64,000 nt of DNA from Pontivivens ytuae (GTDB lineage Bacteria > Pseudomonadota > Alphaproteobacteria > Rhodobacterales > Rhodobacteraceae). Under the pieces are notes generated by a model. The model was not told where the DNA came from and ran no database searches. It was given only the letters and a program-made list of their open reading frames with translations. A program made the translations under genes and the position numbers. The DNA is taken from NCBI RefSeq assembly GCF_015679265.1, contig NZ_CP064942.1:124001-188000 (forward strand). Reading direction: 5' to 3'. Positions 36,328 through 45,510 of the stretch are shown piece by piece. How positions within the stretch are numbered: the stretch's first letter is position 1; each line of letters starts with the position of its first letter.

Positions 36328-36375
36328 CAAAAACTCCATCACTTCGTCGTGCCGTCATGGCATCGACAAAAAGTT

Positions 36376-36400
36376 AACGCGCATGGGGCGTCGGAGTTTC
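36376..36400 (-). promoter_or_regulatory. ECF-like promoter candidate of fasciclin gene 3
   Basis: Minus strand GAAAC (36396-36400), 16 bases, CGTT (36376-36379), about 50 bases before the start. It is one base from the GGAAC-N16/17-CGTT pattern of EcfG-type general-stress promoters in Alphaproteobacteria. Many Rhodobacterales lack that sigma factor, so this is tentative. Confidence 0.35.
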
Positions 36401-36439
36401 GGGCTGCGGCAGGATGTACCGCCCCGTACCTGCGGGACG

Positions 36440-36479
36440 GCGAACGGCCCGCCCCGGGAAGCCGGAGCGGGCCGTTCGC
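36440..36479 (-). terminator. 13-bp hairpin after the substrate-binding protein gene
   Basis: GCGAACGGCCCGC (36440-36452) pairs perfectly with GCGGGCCGTTCGC (36467-36479) across 14 bases, 17 bases past the stop of the gene at 36496. No T run, so it may act as a 3' stability hairpin or Rho-dependent end. Confidence 0.6.
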
Positions 36480-36495
36480 GTGTTTCCAGAAGGGC

Positions 36496-37656
36496 TTACT
36501 CGGTCTCGACGCTGTCGATCAGGACCCAGCCGCCGTCCTGGATCTGCGAGATGAAGATCTCCGTCGCCCCCGCATGGTCGCCCGGCCCCATCTCCATCCG
36601 GTTGCCCGCGATGGCGTCGTCGTAGTTCAGCGTCTCCATCGCCGCGGTGAAGCTTTCAAGCGTCAGGTCGGGCCCCGCTTCCTCAAGCGCGCGGATCAGC
36701 GCCTCCGCCGCAGAACGCCCGAGCAGGGCGCCGGTGCCGGGGAACTCACCGGTCCGCTCCTGCATCGCGGCGACCCATTCGGCGACCTCGGGCGTGTCCA
36801 TCCGCGCCTCCAGATCCTGCCAGCCGGCGCCAGCATAGAGCCCTTCAGTCACGCCGCCCGGCACCTTGGCCACGGCGGTGTGGAACCCGGCGGAGGAGAC
36901 GAGGAAGCGCGCGTCGTCCCAGCCCATCTGCTTCGCCGTCGCCACCACGGTGATGGTCGGGCGAATGGTGAGCGCCACGGTGATGAGCTCGCAACCCTCC
37001 TCCCGCAGCCGGGCGAGCGCGCCGGTGAAGTCGCTCTCATCGGGGCGGTGCGTCGTCTCGGTCAGGTACTCGACCCCGTCCGTGTCGCCGGCCTCATCGA
37101 CCGTGGCCATGTGGATCTCCTCCCCGAAATCGGAGGGGATGTACATCGAGCAGACCCGCTCGATCCCCTCGCTCTCGATCAGGAAGCCGGTCGCGGCCCG
37201 CACCGCGTCGTAATAGGAGGCGGTCGCGACATAGCGCAGCTCCTCCGGCCCCTCCAGCATCTGCCGTGCGGCGGTCAGCGGGAAGACGGAGGGCACGTTG
37301 TTCGGATCCATCACCCGGAAGGCCGCGAGGTTGTGCGGCGTGCCGAGGCTCAGCAGCATCGCGAACACCTCGTCACGGTTCACGAGCTTGTTGGCCGCCT
37401 GCGCCGCGCGCGGCACCTGGTAGCCGTGATCCTCGACGATGTAGCGGATCTGGCGGCCGTGGATGCCGCCCGCCGCGTTCACCTCCTCGAAGAGCTGGTT
37501 CGCCGCCTCGACCGCCGGGACCGAGAACGCCGCGAAGCCGCCCGACAGGTCGTGAAAGCCGCCGATGACGATCTCGTCATCGGTCACGCCGCGGGTCTGG
37601 GCGCTGGCGCCCCCGGCGATGGCGAGCGCGGCAAGCGCCGCGAGGGTCTTTCTCAT
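36496..37656 (-). CDS. Branched-chain amino acid-type ABC transporter substrate-binding protein (LivK-like)
   Basis: 386 residues from ATG 37656 with AAGGAGGAAAGATC upstream. Signal peptide MRKTLAALAALAIAGGASAQ; periplasmic-binding fold with VTDDEIVIGGFHDLSGGFAAFS, NAAGGIHGRQIRYIVEDHGY and SAAEALIRALEEAGPDLT. The family binds branched-chain amino acids but also amides, urea or aromatic acids. It is the last gene of the livH-livM-livG-livF-ligase run; an intergenic repeat separates it from the ligase. The ligand may be an acid that the adjacent CoA ligase activates (inference). Confidence 0.9.
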   Translation of the reverse strand: MRKTLAALAALAIAGGASAQTRGVTDDEIVIGGFHDLSGGFAAFSVPAVEAANQLFEEVNAAGGIHGRQIRYIVEDHGYQVPRAAQAANKLVNRDEVFAMLLSLGTPHNLAAFRVMDPNNVPSVFPLTAARQMLEGPEELRYVATASYYDAVRAATGFLIESEGIERVCSMYIPSDFGEEIHMATVDEAGDTDGVEYLTETTHRPDESDFTGALARLREEGCELITVALTIRPTITVVATAKQMGWDDARFLVSSAGFHTAVAKVPGGVTEGLYAGAGWQDLEARMDTPEVAEWVAAMQERTGEFPGTGALLGRSAAEALIRALEEAGPDLTLESFTAAMETLNYDDAIAGNRMEMGPGDHAGATEIFISQIQDGGWVLIDSVETE

Positions 37657-37728
37657 GATCTTTCCTCCTTGCACCGGCGGGATGGCGTCCCGCTCTGTCC
37701 TCCGGGGCGGTTCGCCCGCCCTCCACCT

Positions 37729-37802
37729 TGTCGAAATATCCCGGGGAGTTCGGGCCGTCCCGGAAATGCACCGCATTTCAGGCCCGAGCGGGGCGGAGCC
37801 CC
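37729..37802. repeat. Dispersed intergenic hairpin repeat, full copy 2
   Basis: Same build as 34215-34297: GTTCGGGCC (37748-37756) / GGCCCGAGC (37781-37789), inner GAAATGC (37763-37769) / GCATTTC (37773-37779), then GGGGC-gga-GCCCC (37790-37802). Inner stem C-G of copy 1 is T-A here, keeping the pairing. It lies between the acyl-CoA ligase and the substrate-binding protein inside the transporter operon. Confidence 0.75.
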
Positions 37803-37813
37803 CAACCCCGCTC

Positions 37814-39631
37814 TCAATACATCTCCTCGATCAGCCCGGCGTGCTTCTTCTCCACGAAGGAGCGTTTCAGCTTCATCGTCGGCGTCAGCTCGTCGTCCTC
37901 CGCCGTCAGCAGGATGTCGATCAGCCGGAAATACTTGATCTGCTCGACCTGGGCGAAGTCCCTGTTCACCTCGCGCACCACCCCGTCGATCAGCTCCACA
38001 ACCTCCTCGGCCCGCGTGAGCGAGGCGAAGTCGGAGAAGGGGATCTGGTTGTCCTGCGCGAACTTCTCCACGTTCTCCTGGTCGATCATGATGAGCACGG
38101 TCAGGTACTTGCGCCGGTCCCCGATCACCACGGCGTCCGAGATGAAGGGGGAGAACTTCAGCCGGCTCTCGATCTCGGCCGGGGTGACGTTCTTGCCACC
38201 GGCGGTGATGATGATGTCCTTCACCCGGCCGGTGATGGTCAGCGCGCCGTCATTGCCGATGCGGCCCACATCGCCCGTGTGCAGCCAGCCGTCGCGGATG
38301 TCCTCGGCGGTCTTCTCCGGCTTCTTCCAGTAGCCCTTGAAGACGTTCGGCCCCTTCACGCAGATCTCACCGTTCTCCGCGATCCGCACATCGGAGCCGG
38401 GCAGCGGCAGCCCCACCGTCCCGATCCGGTTGTCGCCCACCTGGTTGACTGAGATCACGCCCGCACTCTCCGTCATGCCGTAGCCCTCCAGCAGCGTGAC
38501 GCCGAGGGCACCATACCACTTGATCAGATCAGGCGAGATCGGGGCGGCGCCGGTCGTGGAGCGCCGGTTCCGGTCCATGCCGATGAGCTGGCGGATGTTG
38601 CGCAGCACGGCGAGGTCCCAGAACCAGTGGAACGGCGCGCTCTCCCCCGCCAGCTTCGCCGCGCCCGATGCCATCGCCTTGTCGAAGGCCCAGCGGCCGA
38701 AGGGCGTCGCCTCCGAGCGCAGGATCTGCACGCGCGAATAGATCTTCTCCCACAGCCGCGGCACGGCGGTGAAGATGTGGGGCGAGACTTCGCGCAGGTT
38801 GTCGAAGACGGTGTCCGGGCTCTCCGCGAAGTTCACGGTGGAGCCCACGGCGATCGGGTATTCCACGCTCACGATCCGCTCCAGCACATGGCAGAGCGGC
38901 AGGAAGCAGAGTTGTTCGTCATCGGGGTCCACCCGCAGCACCTGCTCGCCCGCCCACATCTGGAAGAGCATGTTGCGGTGGCTGATCATCGCCCCCTTGG
39001 GCGGCCCGGTGGTGCCGGAGGTGTAGATCAGCATCCGCGTCTCGTCCGGCGTGCTCTTTTCGATCTCCTCCACGAACCGCGTCGGCCCGTCGGGCGCGTC
39101 GTCGCCGATCTCGTAGAGGTCGTCGAGGAACATGACCTTAGGATGAGAAAACGTGCGCAAGCCCTTGCGATCGAACACGATCACCTTGATCAGGCTCGGC
39201 ACGCGGTCCTGGATTTCGAGATACTTGTCGAGCTGCTCGTCATTCTCCACGAACAGGAACGCCGAGCCGCTGTCATTGATCAGGTATTCGAGCTGCGCTG
39301 CCGAATCCGTCGTGTAGACCCCGCTCGGAATGCCCCCCACAGCCGCGACCCCGAGGTCGCAATAGAGCCACTCCTTGCAATCCTCGCTGAGGATCGAGAC
39401 CGGGGTGCCGCGGGTCAGCCCCAGCTTCAGAAGCCCGATGCCGATGGCGCGCGATCGCTCGTACCAGTCGGTCCAGGAGAACGCCTGCCAGATCCCCAGA
39501 TCCTTCTCACGATGCGCGGTCCGGCCACCCCGCTCCGCGCATTTCGCGGCCCAAAGCTTCACGACGGTGTCGTGGCCCTCGAAGGTGATCGGATCCTCCA
39601 TAGCGTTTCGGGGCATCTCGGTCACCGCCAC
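37814..39631 (-). CDS. AMP-dependent acyl-CoA ligase in the liv-type operon
   Basis: 605 residues. ANL family motifs: IYTSGTTGPPKGAMISH (P loop), GYGMTESAGV, TGDVGRIGNDGALTITGRVKD (A8 hinge) and GGKNVTPAEIE. It looks like the long-chain/aromatic acyl-CoA synthetase class often set in such ABC operons. The apparent start is GTG 39631 overlapping livF by ten bases; GTG 39625 or ATG 39616 are also possible. It would trap the imported acid as its CoA ester. The substrate cannot be read from the sequence. Confidence 0.9.
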   Translation of the reverse strand: MAVTEMPRNAMEDPITFEGHDTVVKLWAAKCAERGGRTAHREKDLGIWQAFSWTDWYERSRAIGIGLLKLGLTRGTPVSILSEDCKEWLYCDLGVAAVGGIPSGVYTTDSAAQLEYLINDSGSAFLFVENDEQLDKYLEIQDRVPSLIKVIVFDRKGLRTFSHPKVMFLDDLYEIGDDAPDGPTRFVEEIEKSTPDETRMLIYTSGTTGPPKGAMISHRNMLFQMWAGEQVLRVDPDDEQLCFLPLCHVLERIVSVEYPIAVGSTVNFAESPDTVFDNLREVSPHIFTAVPRLWEKIYSRVQILRSEATPFGRWAFDKAMASGAAKLAGESAPFHWFWDLAVLRNIRQLIGMDRNRRSTTGAAPISPDLIKWYGALGVTLLEGYGMTESAGVISVNQVGDNRIGTVGLPLPGSDVRIAENGEICVKGPNVFKGYWKKPEKTAEDIRDGWLHTGDVGRIGNDGALTITGRVKDIIITAGGKNVTPAEIESRLKFSPFISDAVVIGDRRKYLTVLIMIDQENVEKFAQDNQIPFSDFASLTRAEEVVELIDGVVREVNRDFAQVEQIKYFRLIDILLTAEDDELTPTMKLKRSFVEKKHAGLIEEMY

Positions 39632-40404
39632 GTCTTTCTTCGCTTCCAGCGTTTCTGCTCGCGGGGGCCGCCCGCGTGGCCGCCGCCGAGGTAGAATTCC
39701 TGGATGTCCTCGCTGCCGAGCAGCTTGGAGGCCTCGCCCGCCATCACGATCCGCCCGATCTCCAGCACGTAGCCGAAGTCGGCGGTGTTCAGTGCCACCT
39801 GCGCGTTCTGCTCCACCAGCAGCATCGTCACGCCCTGCTCCTCGTTCAGGCGGCGGATGATGGCGAAGATCTCCTGCACCAGAAGCGGCGAGAGGCCGAG
39901 CGACGGTTCGTCGAGCAGCATCAGGCGGGGCCGGGCCATGAGCCCGCGGCCGATGGCGAGCATCTGCTGCTGTCCGCCCGAGAGCGTGCCCGCCTGTTGC
40001 GCGCGCCGTTCCTTCAGGATCGGGAAGTAGGAGAACACCATCTCCATGTCGTCGCCGATGCCGCCGTCGCGGCGGGTATAGGCGCCGAGGCGCAGATTCT
40101 CCTCCACGGTCAGGAACGGGAAGACCTCGCGGCCCTCGGGCACATGCGCCATGCCGCGGCGGACCATCCGGTCGGGCTCGTCGCCGTCCACCCGCTCGCC
40201 GAGGAAGGAGACGGTGCCCTTCTCCGGATCGAGCGCGCCGGAGACGGTCTTCATCAGCGTGGTCTTGCCGGCGCCGTTGGCGCCGAGAATCGTGACGATC
40301 TGGCCTTCGGGCACGTCGATGGAGACCCCGCGCAGCGCCATGATCGGGCCGTAGAAGGTCTCGACATTCCGGACCTCGAGAACGTTGTGATTGAGGTCTT
40401 TCAT
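39622..40404 (-). CDS. livF: ABC transporter ATP-binding protein LivF
   Basis: 260 residues from ATG 40404 with GGGGGAGAGA upstream. Walker A GANGAGKTT, signature LSGGQQQMLAIGRGL, Walker B LMLLDEPSLGL and the H-loop region MLLVEQNAQ. With LivG it powers uptake through LivHM. The 187 bases between it and livG hold an inverted-repeat element; the ligase gene overlaps its end. Confidence 0.95.
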   Translation of the reverse strand: MKDLNHNVLEVRNVETFYGPIMALRGVSIDVPEGQIVTILGANGAGKTTLMKTVSGALDPEKGTVSFLGERVDGDEPDRMVRRGMAHVPEGREVFPFLTVEENLRLGAYTRRDGGIGDDMEMVFSYFPILKERRAQQAGTLSGGQQQMLAIGRGLMARPRLMLLDEPSLGLSPLLVQEIFAIIRRLNEEQGVTMLLVEQNAQVALNTADFGYVLEIGRIVMAGEASKLLGSEDIQEFYLGGGHAGGPREQKRWKRRKTWR

Positions 40405-40442
40405 GGGGTCTCTCCCCCTATGGTCGGATGCGACCAGCATCC

Positions 40443-40573
40443 GGCTAGCGCCCGACCTCCCCCCGGGAGGGCGCTTTGTTGGGTCATGCGCAGAAAGACC
40501 GACCTACGGGCTTGAGAAGTAAAGCGACGCCACAGAGCCGTTCTAAACGCCCCCCCGAGGTCGGGCGCTGGCC
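40443..40573. repeat. Inverted-repeat element between livG and livF with alternative hairpins
   Basis: Arms 40443-40459 and 40557-40573 are inverted repeats of 17 bp with one mismatch (core AGCGCCCGACCTC). The inner half of the left arm, AGCGCCC (40447-40453), can instead pair with GGGCGCT at 40469-40475. So two exclusive structures are possible in the livG-livF transcript. The interior has no open frame. Confidence 0.55.
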
Positions 40574-40591
40574 TTCTGTTGCGCCACCCCA

Positions 40592-41356
40592 TCATGCCGC
40601 CGTCCCCAGATAGGCCTCGATCACCTTCGGATCGGACTGCACCTCGGCGCTGGTGCCCATGGCGAGCGGCTTGCCCTCGGCCACGGCCAGCACCCGGTCG
40701 GACACGGCGGACACAAGGCTCATGTCGTGCTCCACCATGAGCACCGTGAGGCCCAGATCCTTCTGCATGTCCTCGATCCAGAAGGCCATGTCGGAGGTCT
40801 CCTCGACCGACAGGCCCGAGGCAGGCTCGTCGAGCAGGATCAGGCGCGGGTTGCAGGCGAGCGCGCGGGCGATCTCGACCACCTTGCGCACGCCATAGGG
40901 CAGGCCCGCGATCATCTTGTCGCGGTAGGCCGCGAGGTCGAGGAAGTCGATCACCTCCTCCACGGCGCGCCGCGCCTCCCGCTCATTCGAACGGGAGCGC
41001 GGCAGGTGCAGCACATCCTCCAGCCACGTCGCCCGCCGCTTCGTATGCCGCCCGACCAGCAGGTTCTGGAGCACCGTCGAATGGTCGAAGAGCTCGATGT
41101 TCTGGAACGTCCGCGCGATGCCGAGTTCCGCGATATGGTGCGCGGGCGTGTTCGTGATGTCCTCCCCGTCGAAGACGATCCGCCCGTGCGTCGGCTGGTA
41201 GAAGCGCGAGATCAGGTTGAAGATCGTCGACTTCCCAGCCCCGTTCGGCCCCACGATGGTGAAGACTTCGCCCGGCTCGACCTCGAAACTCACGCCGTCC
41301 ACGGCCTTCACTCCGCCGAAATGGATCGCGAGATCGGTGACGCTGAGCAGGCTCAT
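40592..41356 (-). CDS. livG: ABC transporter ATP-binding protein LivG
   Basis: 254 residues from ATG 41356, overlapping the livM stop by four bases (ATGA). Walker A GPNGAGKST, the LivG-type signature LPYGVRKVVEIARAL in place of LSGGQ, Walker B RLILLDEPASGL and switch MVEHDMSLV. It is one of the two ATPases of the HAAT-family importer. Confidence 0.95.
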   Translation of the reverse strand: MSLLSVTDLAIHFGGVKAVDGVSFEVEPGEVFTIVGPNGAGKSTIFNLISRFYQPTHGRIVFDGEDITNTPAHHIAELGIARTFQNIELFDHSTVLQNLLVGRHTKRRATWLEDVLHLPRSRSNEREARRAVEEVIDFLDLAAYRDKMIAGLPYGVRKVVEIARALACNPRLILLDEPASGLSVEETSDMAFWIEDMQKDLGLTVLMVEHDMSLVSAVSDRVLAVAEGKPLAMGTSAEVQSDPKVIEAYLGTAA

Positions 41357-42450
41357 CGCATCCGCTCCGTCTTCAGGTAGGACTTCGAGCGGCGGAACAT
41401 GTCGCGGCGGGCAAGCGGGAAGAGCTGCCACTGCGCCTTGAGCTTCATGTAGAAACCATAGAGGCCCAATGGTTCGTAGATCACGATCGCGACGATGATC
41501 GCGGCGAAGACCGCCGTGTCGATGCCCGGATAGGCGGAGATGTCGATGCCGACCGAGCCTTGCAGGAAGTCGCGCAGGATCGCGATGCCTTGCGGCAGGA
41601 GCCCCACGACGATGGCACCGAAGAACGCCCCGTGGATCGAGCCGAGGCCCCCGATCACCACCTGCAGCACCAAGGTGATTGAGATCAGGATCAGGAAGCT
41701 CTCGTAGTTCACGATCTGGATGAAATGGGCGTAGAGCGCGCCCGCCAGCCCCGTCACCGCGCAGGAGAGGCCGAAGGCCAGCGCCTTGGTCCGCGTCACG
41801 TTCACGCCCAGCGCGCGGGCCGAAACCTCGCTGTCGCGCACGGCGAGGAACGACCGGCCAGTCGCCGAGCGCAGCAGGTTCGCGTAGCCCAGCGTGACCA
41901 CGACGACGCAGATCAGGCACATCCAATAGAAGGCCTTGGGCGAACCGTAGCGATCGATGGTCAGGCCGAACATCTCGATCGGCGGGGCGAAGACGCCCGC
42001 GACGCCGCCGGTATAGGGCTCTGCGACGATGGCGATGTCCTCCACGATGATGGAGAGCGCCAGCGTCGCGATGGCGAGGTAGATGCCGGAGAGGCGGAGG
42101 ATCGGCAGCGCGATTACCGCTCCGATCACGCCTGTGAAGATCGCGGCGAGCGGCAGGGCGATCAGGAAATGCATGCCCTGCGACATGAACCAGAGGTTTG
42201 AAAACGCCCCGATCGCCATGAAGGCCGCATGGCCGAGGCTCACCTGCCCCGTGTGCCCGGCGAGGATCATCAGGCCCATCCCCGCGATGCACCAGACCAG
42301 CACCAGCGTGACCTCGCCGAGGATGTAGTCGCTGATGAGGAACGGCAGCGCGGTCATGAGGGCGATCAGCACGCCGTATTTCGCCGCGCGCCGCCAGTCC
42401 TCGAAGAGGCGGATATCCTCGTCATAGCTCTTCTTGAAGTGGACCCGCAT
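41353..42450 (-). CDS. livM: ABC transporter permease LivM
   Basis: 365 residues with about ten hydrophobic segments. Permease motif LLRSATGRSFLAVRDSEVSARALGVNVTRTKALAF (key: GR...A.RD.E..A...G) matches the LivM EAA-like loop. It is three bases downstream of livH and overlaps livG by four. The N-terminal tail MRVHFKKSYDEDIRLFEDW is hydrophilic, as in other LivM proteins of this subclass. Confidence 0.94.
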   Translation of the reverse strand: MRVHFKKSYDEDIRLFEDWRRAAKYGVLIALMTALPFLISDYILGEVTLVLVWCIAGMGLMILAGHTGQVSLGHAAFMAIGAFSNLWFMSQGMHFLIALPLAAIFTGVIGAVIALPILRLSGIYLAIATLALSIIVEDIAIVAEPYTGGVAGVFAPPIEMFGLTIDRYGSPKAFYWMCLICVVVVTLGYANLLRSATGRSFLAVRDSEVSARALGVNVTRTKALAFGLSCAVTGLAGALYAHFIQIVNYESFLILISITLVLQVVIGGLGSIHGAFFGAIVVGLLPQGIAILRDFLQGSVGIDISAYPGIDTAVFAAIIVAIVIYEPLGLYGFYMKLKAQWQLFPLARRDMFRRSKSYLKTERMR

Positions 42451-42453
42451 GGC

Positions 42454-43332
42454 CTAGACCTTCTTCTGCGCGATCTGCGCGAACAGCCCGCCGGGGCGCA
42501 GGATCAGAACCAGCAGCATCAGCGCGTAGGGCGCGATCTGCGCGGTGCCGGAGGGCGCGTAGCGGGCGGCGAACTGCTCGACCACGCCGATCAGTAGGCC
42601 GCCCATCAGCGCCCCGGGCAGCGAGCCGAAGCCGCCGATCACAGCGGCCGCGAACGCCTTGATGCCGAAGAGCAACCCGACCGCAGGTTCAATCGCCCCC
42701 TTCGCGGCGAAGAGCACGCCTGCAATGGCCGAGACCACGCCCGACAGCGCCCAGACGATGGAGTTCACCCGCTTCACCGGTATGCCCATGTAATAGGCCG
42801 CCATCTGGTTCTGCGAGCTCGCCTGCATCGCCACGCCCAGCCGCGTCTTCGCGAAGAACAGCCACAGCACCATGGTCAGCGCGCAGGTCGCCACGATGAT
42901 GATCAGGTCCGCCACCGCCAGCGTCAGCCCACCGAAGCGCAGGATCTCGCCCGCGAACGGCGTCTCCAGCGAGACCGGGTCGTAGCCCCAGATGGAGCCT
43001 GCCGCGAACCGCAGGATGAAGCCCAGGGCGATCGTCAGGATCACCATGGCGAAATGCGGCTGTCCGAAGATCGCGCGCAACACGAAGCGGTCGAGCGCAT
43101 AGGCGAAGGCGCCAAGGCAGATCGCCGCCGCCGTGATCCCCACGACGAAGGGCAGGTCCGCCCGGTCCGAATTGATGAAGGTGAGGCCCAGGAACGCGCC
43201 GAGCATCAGCATGTCGCCCTGCGCGAAGTTCACCGCCTCGCTCGCCTTGTAGATCAGCACGAAGCCGAGGGCGACGAGTCCGTAGATGCAGCCGTTGGCG
43301 ATGCCGCCGATCAGCAGTTGCGCCACGTCCAT
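42454..43332 (-). CDS. livH: ABC transporter permease LivH
   Basis: 292 residues from ATG 43332, with GGGAGGGGAGC upstream; an earlier start at 43410 is less likely. Typical start [32 protein letters not shown] (key: G...G..Y.L...G......VNFA.G) and the loop [22 protein letters not shown]. First gene of the livHMGF-ligase-substrate-binding protein set. Divergent from edd across 274 bases. Confidence 0.94.
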   Translation of the reverse strand: MDVAQLLIGGIANGCIYGLVALGFVLIYKASEAVNFAQGDMLMLGAFLGLTFINSDRADLPFVVGITAAAICLGAFAYALDRFVLRAIFGQPHFAMVILTIALGFILRFAAGSIWGYDPVSLETPFAGEILRFGGLTLAVADLIIIVATCALTMVLWLFFAKTRLGVAMQASSQNQMAAYYMGIPVKRVNSIVWALSGVVSAIAGVLFAAKGAIEPAVGLLFGIKAFAAAVIGGFGSLPGALMGGLLIGVVEQFAARYAPSGTAQIAPYALMLLVLILRPGGLFAQIAQKKV

Positions 43333-43516
43333 GCGCAGCTCCCCTCCCATGGGCGGGGGCGGTCTGACGCCGCTCCTCCGTGACACCAGCATGACGGCGA
43401 CCGGTGTCATTGCAAGGCTTTATCGCGCCACAAATGTGACCTTACGTTGCGGAAAGCGCGCAAGAATGCTGCCGGTCCGCGCGGGATTTCGCAGGCTTCG
43501 AACCCGGGCTCCCGCC

Positions 43517-43545
43517 TTGTTCGCATGGGACCGCAACCTTATACG
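43517..43545 (+). promoter_or_regulatory. Sigma70-like promoter of edd
   Basis: TTGTTC (43517-43522), 17 bases, TATACG (43540-43545), about 60 bases before the edd start. The surrounding gap (43333-43606) holds nothing else I can support except a possible livH promoter on the other strand. Confidence 0.5.
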
Positions 43546-43606
43546 TAACGTCAAAAGCGGCAGGCCGCCGGGTTGCCCGCCGCCATGCCTCACCGGAGGA
43601 ACTCCC

Positions 43607-45424
43607 ATGACCGTCCGCGCCGAGCTTCAGGCCGTCACCGACCGCATCATCGAGCGATCCAAACCGCTTCGGGAACCCTATCTCGACCGGATCCGCCGGG
43701 CCGCGGATGACGGCCCGCACCGCAAGGCGCTGTCCTGCGGAAACATGGCGCATGTGACGGCGGGCTGCGGAACGGCGGACAAGGAGGCGATCTCCTTCAC
43801 CGATGCCGGGAATATCGGGATCATCACCGCCTACAACGACATGCTCTCGGCGCATAAGCCCTACGAGACCTTCCCCGAGATGATCCGGGCCGAGGCACGC
43901 GCCGCAGGCGGGGCCGCGCAGGTCGCAGGCGGCGTTCCGGCCATGTGCGACGGCGTCACCCAAGGGCAGCCGGGCATGGAGCTGTCACTCTTCTCCCGCG
44001 ACGTGATCGCGCTCGCCGCCGGGGTGGGCCTCAGCCATAACGCCTATGATGCCGCCATGTATCTTGGCATCTGCGACAAGATCGTGCCGGGCCTCGTGAT
44101 CGCGGCGGCGACCTTCGGGCATATCCCAGCGGTCTTCGTCCCCGCGGGCCCCATGCCCTCCGGCCTGCCAAACGACGAGAAGGCCCGCGTGCGCCAGCAA
44201 TTCGCCAAGGGCGAGATCGGGCGCGACGAGCTCTTGAAGGCGGAGATGGCGAGCTACCATAGCCCCGGCACCTGCACCTTCTACGGCACCGCCAACACCA
44301 ACCAGATGCTGATGGAGTTCATGGGCCTGCACCTGCCCGGCGCAAGCTTCGTAAACCCCGGCACCGAGCTGCGCGACGCGCTGACGAAAGCCGCCACTCG
44401 CCGCGCGCTCCAGATCACCGCCGCCGGCAACGAATTCACACCCTGCGGCGAGGTCCTCGACGAGCGCGCCTTCGTCAATGGCATGGTCGGCCTGCACGCC
44501 ACGGGGGGCTCCACCAACCTGATCCTGCACCTCGTCGCCATGGCGCGGGCCGCCGGCATCGCCATCACGTGGGAGGATATGAGCGACCTCTCCTCCCTCA
44601 CCCCGCTGATGGCCAAGGTCTATCCCAACGGCCTCGCCGACGTGAACCAATTCCACGCCGCGGGCGGGCTGCAATACATGATCCGCGAGCTCCTGTCCGA
44701 AGGCCTGCTGCACGAGGACGTGCGCACCGTCGCGGGCGAGGGCCTGACCCACTACACCAAGGAGCCGACCATCGAGAATGGGGAGATCACGTGGAAGGAC
44801 GGCCCGGCGGACAGCGGCAATGACATGATCCTGCGCCCCGCGGCCTCTCCCTTCCAGGCGACCGGCGGCCTGACGCTGCTGACCGGCAATCTCGGCACCG
44901 CGGTCATCAAGACCTCCGCCGTGAAGCCCGAGCGCCGGGTGATCGAGGCGCCCGCCCGCATCTTCCACGACCAGGCCGATGTGAAGGCCGCGTTCAACGC
45001 CGGTGAGCTGGAGCAGGACGTGGTCTGCGTCGTCCGCTTCCAGGGTCCGCAGGCGAACGGCATGCCGGAACTGCACTCGCTCACCCCGCTGCTCGGTGTG
45101 TTACAGGATAAGGGCTTCAAGGTCGCTCTTGTAACAGATGGCCGGATGTCCGGAGCTTCCGGCAAGGTGCCCGCCGCGATCCACCTCTCCCCCGAAGCGG
45201 CGGATGGCGGCCCGATCGCGAAGCTGCGCGACGGCGACCTGATCCGGGTCGATGGCGAGGCCGGAACGCTGGAGGTCCTCGCCGAGGATTTCGAGGCGCG
45301 CGAGGCCGTGACCGCCGATCTTTCCGCCAACCAGTTCGGCATCGGGCGCGAGCTCTTCACCGCCTTCCGCCAGAATGTGGGTCCGGCCGAGGGGGGCGCG
45401 AGCGTCCTGTTTGCCGCGGAGTGA
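43607..45424 (+). CDS. edd: Phosphogluconate dehydratase
   Basis: 605 residues from ATG 43607 with GGAGGA upstream; the open frame extends upstream into the promoter region and is ignored. IlvD/Edd family: [20 protein letters not shown] holds cluster cysteines, [41 protein letters not shown] (key Cys), [23 protein letters not shown] near the end. It dehydrates 6-phosphogluconate to KDPG in the Entner-Doudoroff route and carries an Fe-S cluster. eda follows. Confidence 0.96.
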   Translation: MTVRAELQAVTDRIIERSKPLREPYLDRIRRAADDGPHRKALSCGNMAHVTAGCGTADKEAISFTDAGNIGIITAYNDMLSAHKPYETFPEMIRAEARAAGGAAQVAGGVPAMCDGVTQGQPGMELSLFSRDVIALAAGVGLSHNAYDAAMYLGICDKIVPGLVIAAATFGHIPAVFVPAGPMPSGLPNDEKARVRQQFAKGEIGRDELLKAEMASYHSPGTCTFYGTANTNQMLMEFMGLHLPGASFVNPGTELRDALTKAATRRALQITAAGNEFTPCGEVLDERAFVNGMVGLHATGGSTNLILHLVAMARAAGIAITWEDMSDLSSLTPLMAKVYPNGLADVNQFHAAGGLQYMIRELLSEGLLHEDVRTVAGEGLTHYTKEPTIENGEITWKDGPADSGNDMILRPAASPFQATGGLTLLTGNLGTAVIKTSAVKPERRVIEAPARIFHDQADVKAAFNAGELEQDVVCVVRFQGPQANGMPELHSLTPLLGVLQDKGFKVALVTDGRMSGASGKVPAAIHLSPEAADGGPIAKLRDGDLIRVDGEAGTLEVLAEDFEAREAVTADLSANQFGIGRELFTAFRQNVGPAEGGASVLFAAE

Positions 45425-45429
45425 TCCCG

Positions 45430-45452
45430 CTTCATCTGTCTTGAAATATCCC
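45430..45452. repeat. Partial copy of the dispersed hairpin repeat (leader only)
   Basis: 23 bases match the leader of the copy at 34215-34237 at 21 positions. The hairpin part is replaced by an unrelated GC-rich stretch. It lies between edd and eda. Confidence 0.55.
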
Positions 45453-45510
45453 CGCCGGAGGCTCCCGCCCCCGGCCAAGCGGCCGCACGGCCGGATAACA
45501 GGAGGACCCC

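Noticed and set aside
43490..43530. T-loop-like GGTTCGAA on the minus strand
   Set aside because: The flanking bases do not form a T stem, D arm or acceptor stem; no tRNA cloverleaf can be drawn.
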